From the NCBI GenBank assembly GCA_040383485.1, contig JBEIDK010000127.1, forward strand, positions 1 through 9,652: a DNA stretch of 9,652 bases, given 5' to 3'. Below are positions 1 through 6,346 of this stretch, in pieces (position 1 is the first letter of the stretch; every line of letters starts with the position of its first letter). A model generated the notes under the pieces. The model had not been told where the DNA came from, did not search any database, and saw nothing but the letters and a program-made list of their open reading frames with translations. The translations under genes and the position numbers were made by a program. This DNA comes from JBEIDK01 sp040383485. Lineage in GTDB: Bacteria > Bacteroidota > Bacteroidia > UBA4408.

Positions 1-1
1 A

Positions 2-1372
2 AGCGAATGGGCAAATAAAAACGGATTTACAATTGATGAATTAGCTTGGATACAACCGGCATATCCAATATCTAGCAATGCCAACGACTTGATAGGCGGC
101 CTAAATGGAGACGTTAACTGCATGATTTTAAATGCTAACGGCGTACCATTATATGTTGCTGGTTCGTTTACCGCATCAACAAGTGGTGCTCAGTGCAACA
201 GGGTGGCTATGTATTTAAGTGGTTTTGCTGGCTGGTTATGGACTGGCTTAGGCAATGGTTTAAATGGTACCGTGAATAGTATGATTATACATAACAACAA
301 ATTGTATGTTGGTGGTGAGTTTACAATGGCCGATAATGTTACTGCAAATCATATTGCTGCTTATGACCTACAGACAGGAACCTGGCAATCAGTGGGTTCA
401 TTAAACGGAGACGTGAATAGCCTAAAAGTGTATAACAATGAAATATATGCAGGCGGCAATTTTACAGGTCTTTTGGCAAAATGGAATGGTACACAATGGG
501 TTGATGTAGGCCAAGGGATGATTTACGGAGTAGGTGTTAGAACACTTGACATTTTTAATAACCAACTCATTGTTGGTGGAGATTTTGAACTTGCCACCGG
601 CGCTCTAAGAAAAAATGTTTGCGCCTACGATGGTTCTCAGGTAATTTTATTTTCATTTGGTATGGGTACAACTAATCCAGTGAATGATTTTGAAGTATAT
701 AATGGTAAACTTTACGCTGCCTGCGACTTTATATCGGGTTCTGATACCTGCGCATTAGCGGTATTTGATAATTCATCTTGGCAAAATGTTGTTAAAACAT
801 ACAATGGTATTGGCTATGCGCTGAGTGGTCTGGGAATTAAACAAATAACTGCCTTAGACAATAAGCTTTATTGTGCTGGGTATTTTACTTGTTTCACTGC
901 AATGAATTATGGTTCTGGCCTTATGACCTATGAGCACACCAACGGCACACCTTATACAAATTACTATCTTAACCCTATACTTAATGCCGATAGTACCATA
1001 AAGTGTATAGGAATAGATAATTCAATGCTTTATTTTGGAGGTAGTTTTACAACAAACTCATATTCTGATACCTTAAATCATATTGGCACAATTGATATGC
1101 TCTTTAGTTCGGTTAGTCGAGAAGCTAGAAACGCAATTGAATCGGAAATTTATCCTAACCCAGTAACTGAATTACTGAATGTCAGCAATATGGTGGCACT
1201 TAAAATTAATACGATAAAGATTTACGATGTAAAGGGTGTTGAGGTTTTTGAAACTGCTATTACTAATGATGCCTTAACTACTTTGAATTTAAAAAAATTA
1301 GCTCCAGGTATTTACTCAATTCAATTAATTGCAAGCAATAAAACTGTAAACCATAGGTTTGTAAAGCTATAA
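2..1372 (+). CDS. Secreted beta-propeller-like repeat protein with T9SS type A sorting domain (5' end missing)
   Basis: The reading frame is open from base 2, before any start codon, so this is the C-terminal part of a larger protein. The in-frame TTG at 89 is not a convincing start. About seven imperfect repeats of 45-60 residues share the pattern LNGxVNxxxxxNNxLYxGGxFT (for example near bases 98-180, 260-330 and 400-470), resembling the WD/Kelch-like or delta-60 repeats that build beta-propellers in Bacteroidota surface proteins. The last 80 or so residues form a T9SS sorting domain: IYPNPVTELLNVSN, then a IYDVKGVEVF strand, LAPGIYSIQL, and the final basic HRFVKL. That predicts export across the outer membrane and removal of the tail during anchoring or release. 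A substrate or partner cannot be read from the repeats. No strong terminator is visible after the TAA stop. I am sure of the sorting domain and less sure of the exact propeller family. Confidence 0.9.
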   Translation, partial: SEWANKNGFTIDELAWIQPAYPISSNANDLIGGLNGDVNCMILNANGVPLYVAGSFTASTSGAQCNRVAMYLSGFAGWLWTGLGNGLNGTVNSMIIHNNKLYVGGEFTMADNVTANHIAAYDLQTGTWQSVGSLNGDVNSLKVYNNEIYAGGNFTGLLAKWNGTQWVDVGQGMIYGVGVRTLDIFNNQLIVGGDFELATGALRKNVCAYDGSQVILFSFGMGTTNPVNDFEVYNGKLYAACDFISGSDTCALAVFDNSSWQNVVKTYNGIGYALSGLGIKQITALDNKLYCAGYFTCFTAMNYGSGLMTYEHTNGTPYTNYYLNPILNADSTIKCIGIDNSMLYFGGSFTTNSYSDTLNHIGTIDMLFSSVSREARNAIESEIYPNPVTELLNVSNMVALKINTIKIYDVKGVEVFETAITNDALTTLNLKKLAPGIYSIQLIASNKTVNHRFVKL

Positions 1373-1453
1373 GCACAAAATTCTCTATCAAGATTTTCTT
1401 ATTAATTAATTTTTTTAACATTCTCTTATTATTGTTACATTATTATTTTAATA

Positions 1454-1485
1454 TTGCATTGAATTAAAACGTAAACTATATTTTG
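1454..1485 (+). promoter_or_regulatory. Candidate promoter for recJ
   Basis: A TTG at 1454-1456 lies 20 bases before TATATTTTG at 1477-1485. This approximates the Bacteroidota primary-sigma pattern TTTG / TAnnTTTG, but the -7 box has one extra base between TA and TTTG. It leaves a leader of about 95 bases before the recJ ATG. The leader includes a small hairpin, TTGGC-ATTTA-GCCAA, at 1551-1565. In DNA this AT-rich such matches are common, so the call is tentative. Confidence 0.3.
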
Positions 1486-1588
1486 TTGAAGATGTAGGGT
1501 TGTCATAAATATTTAACGTAATATTTAAGTACTAGTTTAACTTTTAACTCTTGGCATTTAGCCAATTGGAATAGAAAATTTTAATAAT

Positions 1589-3313
1589 ATGTCAATCCAG
1601 AAAAGGTGGAAGGATAAAGACCAACCACAGGCCGAAGTAACAACTAGGCTGGCTTCTGAACTAGGCATAGACTCAATTTTATCAACATTATTAGTACAAA
1701 GAGGAATAACTACTTATGATGACGCAAAAATATTTTTCAGGCCTACATTAAGCCAAATGCATGACCCATTCTTGATGAAAGACATGGATAAAGCAGTTGA
1801 GCGTATTGAACAAGCAATAGGGGAAAAAGAGTCTATACTAATTTATGGAGATTATGATGTTGACGGTACAACCGCAGTTGCACTTGTTTACTCATTTTTT
1901 AAAAACTATGCACACCGCATTGCTTATTACATTCCTGACCGCTATAAAGAGGGTTATGGAATAAGTTTTACCGGAATTGATTATGCAGCAGAAAATGGAT
2001 TCTCGCTAATTATTGCGCTTGACTGCGGTATAAAAGCGAATGAGAAAATTGACTATGCAAACAGTCTTGGTATCGATTTTATCATTTGCGACCATCATAG
2101 GCCGGGAGAGTTTTTGCCAAATGCTGTTGCTGTTCTTGACCCAAAAAGGGAAGATTGTGATTATCCTTTTGATGAACTTTCAGGAGCTGGAGTAGGCTTT
2201 AAACTTATTGAGGCTTTTGCAAGAAACAATAATTTGTTTTCAGATAATTTCGAAAAACATATTGCCGAATATTTAGATTTTGTTGCTGTAAGCATTGCTG
2301 CAGATATTGTACCCATTACTGGAGAAAACAGAATTCTTGCCCATTTTGGTTTATTACAATTGAACCAAAGAAAGCGTCAAGGCTTTAAGGCAATAATGGA
2401 TTTGAGTAATATCAAAAGAGACTTATCAATTAGTGATATTGTTTTTAACATAGCCCCACGCATCAATGCAGCCGGTAGAATTGATAGTGGCAATAAGGCT
2501 GTTGAACTGCTTATTAGTGCAACGCAAAGCGAAGCTTTCTTAAATGGTAATGGCATAGATAGCACAAATACTGAGCGCAAGAGCATTGATACTCACATTA
2601 CTGCTCAAGCATACGCTATGATTGACGAAAGTGACTTTTTAAAAAGTAGTAAAAGTACAGTACTGTTCAATAACGAATGGCACAAAGGTGTTGTAGGCAT
2701 TGTTGCCTCGCGCCTTACCGAAAAGTATTACAGACCAACAGTAGTACTTACCGAAAGCGATGGAATTGCCTCAGGAAGTGCGCGCAGTGTAAAAGATTTT
2801 GATGTATATAATGCTATTGAAGCTTGTAGCGACTTGCTTGAACAGTTTGGTGGACATAAATATGCTGCTGGGTTAACCATGAAAGTGGAAAATGTAGAAG
2901 CATTTAAATTAAGGTTCGAAGAAGTGGTGAGTAACACTATTTTAGAAGAAATGCTTACTCCCGAAATTGAAATTGATTGCGAACTAAGATTAGACCAAAT
3001 AGAACCTAAATTTTTTAGGGTGCTAAAACAATTTGCACCGTTTGGGCCAGGAAACATGAGTCCTATTTTTATTTCAAGAGGAGTAATTCATAATGGGAGC
3101 TTAAGGGTGGTTGGGAGCAATCATTTAAAAATGGAAATTTCTCAAGACAACGAAAAAAAATCATTCCCATCAATAGCCTTTAATATGGCCTCTGTAAGTG
3201 AAATTATAACTAATTATAAACCTTTTGATATTGTTTATACCGTCGAAGAAAATGAATGGAATGGAAGTATAAACTTACAGTTAGTAATTAAGGATATAAA
3301 AGTTAACGATTAG
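1589..3313 (+). CDS. recJ: Single-stranded-DNA-specific 5'-3' exonuclease RecJ
   Basis: A 574-residue DHH-superfamily nuclease, the usual length for RecJ. It degrades single-stranded DNA 5'-3' in RecF-pathway recombination, mismatch repair and base excision repair in the cytoplasm. The visible motifs are in family order: GDYDVDGTTA (87-96), ALDCG (143-147), the DHH triad CDHHRPG (167-173), SGAGVG (198-203), AADIVP (237-242), and NIAPRINAAGR (287-297). The DHHA1-type part follows, with HKGVVGIVASR (365-375), SGSARS (395-400) and GGHKYAAG (421-428). The C-terminal 120 or so residues, including FAPFGPGN near 482, fit the OB-fold that closes over the DNA. The metal-binding aspartates and histidines are all present, so the enzyme should be active. 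The ATG at 1589 gives a normal N-terminus. The next gene starts 54 bases downstream, but its product is unrelated, so the neighbourhood does not suggest a repair operon. Confidence 0.97.
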   Translation: MSIQKRWKDKDQPQAEVTTRLASELGIDSILSTLLVQRGITTYDDAKIFFRPTLSQMHDPFLMKDMDKAVERIEQAIGEKESILIYGDYDVDGTTAVALVYSFFKNYAHRIAYYIPDRYKEGYGISFTGIDYAAENGFSLIIALDCGIKANEKIDYANSLGIDFIICDHHRPGEFLPNAVAVLDPKREDCDYPFDELSGAGVGFKLIEAFARNNNLFSDNFEKHIAEYLDFVAVSIAADIVPITGENRILAHFGLLQLNQRKRQGFKAIMDLSNIKRDLSISDIVFNIAPRINAAGRIDSGNKAVELLISATQSEAFLNGNGIDSTNTERKSIDTHITAQAYAMIDESDFLKSSKSTVLFNNEWHKGVVGIVASRLTEKYYRPTVVLTESDGIASGSARSVKDFDVYNAIEACSDLLEQFGGHKYAAGLTMKVENVEAFKLRFEEVVSNTILEEMLTPEIEIDCELRLDQIEPKFFRVLKQFAPFGPGNMSPIFISRGVIHNGSLRVVGSNHLKMEISQDNEKKSFPSIAFNMASVSEIITNYKPFDIVYTVEENEWNGSINLQLVIKDIKVND

Positions 3314-3367
3314 TTAAGGTATTTTAGTTTTAACAACAATAAAAAGTAAAAAATTAATCTAACAATC

Positions 3368-4771
3368 ATGGAAAAAAGGTATAAAAAAAAATTTTTTAAT
3401 TTTTTAATTTTTTGTCTAATAATCTTTTTAGCCAAGTCAAATACAACATTTGCTCAACAACAAAACGCCTTAAGTTTTGATGGAGTAGATGATAATGTTT
3501 CGGTTACAGGTGCTTCCGCTTTAGTAGCAAGCAGCCCCACCAAAATATCAATGTCATGCTGGGTATATGCAAAAAACGCTGCCCCCGCTTTTCCGAATTT
3601 TGACGGTTTTGTTGGTTTTAGAAACGAGGTTTCTGCCGACTTTTATTTGCTTCAAATAAGCGCCACAACGGTTGAGGCTAGATTCAGAAATAGTGCAGGC
3701 ACTGCCTATACCATTGCTTATAATGGGCTACAGCTTAACACCTGGCAACATTTTGTATTCACTTACGACGGTACAAAAACTAAGCTCTATGATGATGGTA
3801 TATTAGTAGATTCACTAACAGCAACAGGTAACATTGCTGCCACAAACGTAAACTTAACCATTGGCGATGTATTGTTTGGTGGTACACACTTTTATTTAGA
3901 AGGACTTGTTGATGAGGTAAGCATGTGGAACAAGGCATTGAATAGTAATGAAGTAAGGTGTATTTATAAATCCCCGATAAAAGCCAATACACCTGGGTTA
4001 CAATTATATTATAATTTCAATGCTGGCAATGCATCAAATAATAACGTAGGCCTTGATTCATTAGTAGATAAAACTGGTAATATTAATGGTGCATTAAATG
4101 GTTTTGCATTAGATAATACAGCATCGAATTGGGTAACAGGTGTTGTTAATTATACATCGCTTGCGCATAGCATGTGTCAAGGACAATCATACGTATTTAA
4201 TGGACAAACATTAACTAACCCAGGCTATTATTCTGCTGTTTTAAATGGTTCTCAAACCTGCGATTCAGTTTTAGTTTTACATTTAATTACTAATGCCGGA
4301 ATTAGTAACGCTAACATTTCTAATCTAGGCAACACTCTCAAAGCCAATCAAGACTCGGCAAGCTATCAGTGGATTAAATGTAACCCTACTGCACTCATTG
4401 CTGGTGCTACATCACAAACATATGCGCCAACTGCAAATGGAAATTATGCGGTAATAATAACCAGAAATGGATGTTCTGTAACTACACCTTGTTTTAATTT
4501 TGTTATTAATGGTATTGATGAATACAATACAAATTCAGTATTCAGCATTTACCCTAACCCCATAAAAGATAAAGCCACATTAAGTTTTGCAAAAACTGAA
4601 AGTCAAGTACTTTTAAATTTATTTAGTACCGATGGTAAACTAGTAAATTCAAATTTTTTCAATACTACTAATTTGATTGAGCTTGATTTAACCAACCTTG
4701 CAAAAGGCATTTATATTTTACAAGTGTCGGGTACCAACCTAAATGCTTATAGAAAATTAGTGATAGAATAA
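3368..4771 (+). CDS. Secreted LamG/concanavalin-like domain protein with T9SS type A sorting domain
   Basis: A 467-residue predicted T9SS cargo. Residues 1-30 form a signal peptide (lysine-rich start, phenylalanine/isoleucine-rich core, cleavage near TTFAQ). Residues 34-205 match the LamG/concanavalin A-like lectin fold: ALSFDGVDDNVSV, then SMSCWVYAKN, NTWQHFVFTYDGTKTKLYDDG, and the closing LVDEVSMWNKALNSNEV. Residues 257-307 form a cysteine-containing module (SMCQGQSYVFNGQTLTNPGYY...CDSVLVLHL) common in Bacteroidota secreted proteins. Residues 316-377 look Ig-like (GNTLKANQDSASYQWIKC). The tail from 393 is the sorting domain (FSIYPNPIKDKATLSF, LAKGIYILQV, final YRKLVIE). It probably binds carbohydrate or another surface ligand outside the cell; no catalytic residues are evident. 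The signal-peptide codons contain A9 and three tandem AATTTTTT octamers. The next gene begins 13 bases after the stop. Confidence 0.9.
   Translation: MEKRYKKKFFNFLIFCLIIFLAKSNTTFAQQQNALSFDGVDDNVSVTGASALVASSPTKISMSCWVYAKNAAPAFPNFDGFVGFRNEVSADFYLLQISATTVEARFRNSAGTAYTIAYNGLQLNTWQHFVFTYDGTKTKLYDDGILVDSLTATGNIAATNVNLTIGDVLFGGTHFYLEGLVDEVSMWNKALNSNEVRCIYKSPIKANTPGLQLYYNFNAGNASNNNVGLDSLVDKTGNINGALNGFALDNTASNWVTGVVNYTSLAHSMCQGQSYVFNGQTLTNPGYYSAVLNGSQTCDSVLVLHLITNAGISNANISNLGNTLKANQDSASYQWIKCNPTALIAGATSQTYAPTANGNYAVIITRNGCSVTTPCFNFVINGIDEYNTNSVFSIYPNPIKDKATLSFAKTESQVLLNLFSTDGKLVNSNFFNTTNLIELDLTNLAKGIYILQVSGTNLNAYRKLVIE
3390..3413 (+). repeat. Three tandem AATTTTTT octamers inside a signal-peptide coding region
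   Basis: Exact copies at 3390-3397, 3398-3405 and 3406-3413, directly preceded by a run of nine A (3383-3391) that overlaps the first unit by two bases. They encode the FFNFLIF core of the LamG protein's signal peptide. Gain or loss of one 8-bp unit or one A would shift the frame. Confidence 0.85.
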
Positions 4772-4784
4772 TTCGTTTTTGGTT

Positions 4785-5417
4785 GTGTCGAAAAAGCAGA
4801 AGTATTATGTAGTATGGGAAGGCAGGCGTATTGGCATATACAACAACTGGGACGAATGTAAAAAGCAAATTGACGGTTTTACTGATGCAAAATACAAGTC
4901 GTTTGAATCATTAGCCGAAGCTGAAAATGCTTTTAAGAATGAAGCCGAAAATTACATTGGAAAGTCTCTTAAAAAAACACTCACAACCGAAGAGAAATTA
5001 AAATTAGGATACCCTGCCACTGAAGCAATATGCGTTGATGCAGCATGGAATACTGCAACAGGAGATGTTGAATATAAAGGAGTTCATTTTCCGAGTAATG
5101 AGGTTTTATTTTTGATGGGACCTTATGCCGATGGCACAAATAATATAGGAGAATATTTAGCCATTGTGCATGCCTTATCACTATGTAAAAAAAACAACAT
5201 TAACATTCCAATTTATACCGATAGTAAAACTGCCTTGGCATGGTTACGCAACAAGCAAGCAAAAACAACCTTACAAGCAACAGAAAAAAACACTGAGATT
5301 ATAAATTTGATGTTGCGTGCTGATGAATGGCTAAACAACAATGCATATAGAAATAAAGTGCTTAAATGGGATACTCAAAACTGGGGCGAAATACCAGCAG
5401 ACTTTGGTAGGAAATAA
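4785..5417 (+). CDS. rnhA: Ribonuclease H with N-terminal viroplasmin/hybrid-binding domain
   Basis: A 210-residue RNase H that should cut the RNA strand of RNA-DNA hybrids (R-loops, primers) in the cytoplasm. Residues 6-50 are the viroplasmin-like hybrid-binding domain found at the N-terminus of many bacterial and eukaryotic RNase H1 enzymes: KYYVVWEGRRIGIYNNWDEC, then KYKSFESLAEAENAF. A linker of about 30 residues precedes the RNase H fold, whose four acidic residues are all visible: D85 in CVDAAW, E123 in IGEYLAI, D146 in YTDSKTA, and D206 in IPADFGRK. No ATG is available near the start. GTG at 4785 gives MSKKQKYYVVW, the usual way this family begins; TTG at 4779 would add two residues. 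The gene starts 13 bases after the LamG gene, so the two may be co-transcribed although their products act in different compartments. Confidence 0.92.
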   Translation: MSKKQKYYVVWEGRRIGIYNNWDECKKQIDGFTDAKYKSFESLAEAENAFKNEAENYIGKSLKKTLTTEEKLKLGYPATEAICVDAAWNTATGDVEYKGVHFPSNEVLFLMGPYADGTNNIGEYLAIVHALSLCKKNNINIPIYTDSKTALAWLRNKQAKTTLQATEKNTEIINLMLRADEWLNNNAYRNKVLKWDTQNWGEIPADFGRK

Positions 5418-5470
5418 GTTTTATTTGTAAACTAAAGCCAGCTTAAAGAAGAAAAACAAAATTCCAATTA

Positions 5471-5525
5471 ACCCCGTAGGGGTGAAATGTTGGTAGCGGC
5501 GTATGGCAATACGCCGTAAATGTTG
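5471..5525. repeat. REP-like double-hairpin element
   Basis: Two compact hairpins lie side by side: ACCCC-GTA-GGGGT (5471-5483) and CGGCGTAT-GGCA-ATACGCCG (5497-5516, a perfect 8-bp stem). The octamer AAATGTTG occurs at 5485-5492 and again at 5518-5525, on both sides of the second hairpin. The GC-rich stems stand out in otherwise AT-rich DNA. From memory, sequences beginning CCCCGTAGGGGTGAAATGTTGGTAG recur as interspersed repeats in Bacteroidota genomes; I cannot check copy number here. The transposase-like remnant 150 bases downstream supports a REP/RAYT-type element. A terminator for the RNase H gene is an alternative, but no T-tract follows. Confidence 0.6.
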
Positions 5526-5560
5526 AGAAGATACGAAGAGAAAAAAGGCAAATGTTTTTC

Positions 5561-5575
5561 CTTGGCTGAGCCGAG
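5561..5575. repeat. Small hairpin CTTGG-CTGAG-CCGAG
   Basis: A 5-bp stem with one G.T pair and a five-base loop, 45 bases after the REP-like double hairpin. It has the same GC-rich character and may belong to the same element. It is preceded by TTTTTC and not followed by a T-tract, so it is not a convincing terminator on the + strand. Confidence 0.35.
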
Positions 5576-5674
5576 ACAAGTTATTTCAAAATGATTTGAA
5601 CAAATAAAATTTCTTTAAGCTAATGTTTAATTCACAACCTAACGATGCTTTTGATTTATGAAGAAAATGGTTAG

Positions 5675-5785
5675 GCAATTGCCACTGTTCGTGCAAGAAT
5701 AGTTCAAAACGATTATGAATATTTATATAGCAGTGCCAGAAACTATGCTGTTTTAAGTTATGAATTAGAAATAGATTTTATTTAA
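5675..5785 (+). pseudogene. C-terminal remnant of a REP-associated (IS200-like, RAYT) transposase
   Basis: The frame from 5675, just after an in-frame TAG, to TAA at 5783-5785 encodes 36 residues, including TVRARIVQNDYEYLYSSARNYA and ending YELEIDFI. This matches the C-terminus of Bacteroidota TnpA/REP tyrosine transposases as I recall them (NNPVRAGIV...PEDYLYSSARNYA...LLEIDLI). The N-terminal HUH and catalytic tyrosine regions are absent upstream, so it cannot be active. Intact members of this family mobilise or maintain palindromic REP sequences, and hairpin elements lie on the upstream side. A chance open frame is possible, but the SSARNY signature argues against it. Confidence 0.55.
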
Positions 5786-5791
5786 TTTGTA

Positions 5792-5959
5792 ATGATGGAA
5801 AAGCAATGTGTTTCAAAGGATTTTGATAATTATTTTTCTGGAGAAAAATGTTTAACAGCGCATAGTTTGGAAGCAGCTTTGCTGCTCATGAACGGCGTAG
5901 CCCTCATCAATACCAACAGACAATTAAATAAATTGATAATACCAAAATGTAAAAATTAA
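5792..5959 (+). CDS. Possible small ORF of 55 codons, function unknown
   Basis: ATG ATG at 5792-5797 opens a frame that closes with TAA at 5957-5959. The product starts MMEKQCVSKDFDNYF and contains EAALLLMNGVALINTN. It begins six bases after the stop of the transposase remnant. Its second half coincides with hairpins inside the inverted-repeat element at 5850-5987, so the open frame may just reflect repeat sequence. I recognise no domain, signal peptide or membrane segment. It is recorded because a frame this long is moderately unlikely by chance in such AT-rich DNA. Confidence 0.2.
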   Translation: MMEKQCVSKDFDNYFSGEKCLTAHSLEAALLLMNGVALINTNRQLNKLIIPKCKN

Positions 5960-5987
5960 ATATGAATAAACTATGCGCAACGTAAAC
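5850..5987. repeat. Inverted-repeat element, MITE-like
   Basis: GCGCATAGTTT at 5858-5868 is the exact reverse complement of AAACTATGCGC at 5968-5978. After short unpaired bases the pairing resumes with GTTTA (5850-5854) and TAAAC (5983-5987). The enclosed 99 bases contain AGCAGC-TTT-GCTGCT (5872-5886) and GGC-GTA-GCC (5894-5902). Paired ends plus internal hairpins suggest a non-autonomous mobile element or a structured interspersed repeat. No clear target-site duplication is visible. Confidence 0.55.
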
Positions 5988-6294
5988 TAATATGATTATA
6001 AACTACGAGGAACTGGGAAATTTATTGCCCTAATCTTATTATTTAATATTTAAAGTCACCTTTTTAAATACTGAATTATCTTTTAAGAAAATTTAGCTTA
6101 GAAAAAAGCTAAACAAGTTTATTTATTTAATAACATAACTATCCATGCTACTTTTAGAGCTTTATTTTTATTAAACCATTTAGTACTAAAATTTAATAGA
6201 AACATGCTTTAAATAATTAGAACCAATCAATAACATTTCCTTTTAATAACTTCTCTTTTAAAAGCATACAACAACAATTAAATTAAATTTTTTT
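5988..6294. other. AT-rich intergenic stretch with small dyads, no gene seen
   Basis: Stops are dense in all frames, and I see no protein-coding or RNA gene. Two structures stand out. TTTAGCTT-AGAAAA-AAGCTAAA at 6092-6113 is a perfect 8-bp stem, with T-rich sequence on the reverse-strand side as well. TTTAGTACTAAA at 6179-6190 is a 12-bp perfect palindrome nested inside TATTAAA/TTTAATA (6169-6175, 6192-6198). A run of ten T (6288-6297) ends at the response-regulator promoter. Confidence 0.6.
6179..6190. promoter_or_regulatory. Palindrome upstream of the response regulator, possible operator
   Basis: TTTAGTACTAAA is perfectly self-complementary and is flanked by a second inverted pair, TATTAAA/TTTAATA, giving a 30-base imperfect dyad. 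It lies about 105 bases upstream of the candidate -33 element of the response-regulator gene. It could be a binding site for a dimeric regulator or a by-product of AT-rich composition. Confidence 0.25.
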
Positions 6295-6325
6295 TTTGCA
6301 ATTGGATATTTAAATTTTATTTTCG
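6295..6325 (+). promoter_or_regulatory. Candidate promoter for the response regulator
   Basis: TTTG at 6295-6298, a 19-base spacer, then TATTTTCG at 6318-6325. This fits the Bacteroidota consensus TTTG / TAnnTTTG with one mismatch in the -7 box and correct spacing. It leaves a leader of about 15-20 bases before the ATG at 6347. The TTTG is the end of a ten-T run. Confidence 0.4.
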
Positions 6326-6346
6326 AACTATCTATAAAAACAATCG

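Noticed and set aside
89..91. TTG at 89 as the start of the first gene
   Set aside because: The same frame is open back to base 2 with sensible coding sequence (GFTIDELAWIQPAYP), and a T9SS cargo needs a signal peptide that is not seen here, so the gene starts outside the window.
98..1100. Repeated LNGxVN...GGxFT segments as a DNA-level repeat or CRISPR-like array
   Set aside because: The repetition is at protein level with diverged codons and uneven spacing, as expected for beta-propeller blades. There are no identical direct repeats with spacers.
2377..3057. Minus-strand open frames of 69 and 109 codons inside recJ
   Set aside because: They lie antisense to a gene with complete, well-ordered RecJ motifs and show no recognisable domain. 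The same reasoning removes the other minus-strand frames over 3780-3992, 4668-5181, 6571-7035, 7356-7556 and 8233-8466.
3488..3497. TTTCGGTTAC in the LamG gene as another operator half-site
   Set aside because: It matches only part of one arm and lies inside coding sequence without the second arm; it is compatible with chance.
4779..4781. TTG at 4779 as the RNase H start
   Set aside because: It only adds two residues, and GTG at 4785 gives the family-typical MSKKQKYYVVW N-terminus. TTG cannot be excluded.
5850..5987. Integron attC site
   Set aside because: GTTTAAC at 5850-5856 fits the RYYYAAC box, but the right side is GTAAAC instead of GTTRRRY, and there is no integrase or cassette structure nearby.
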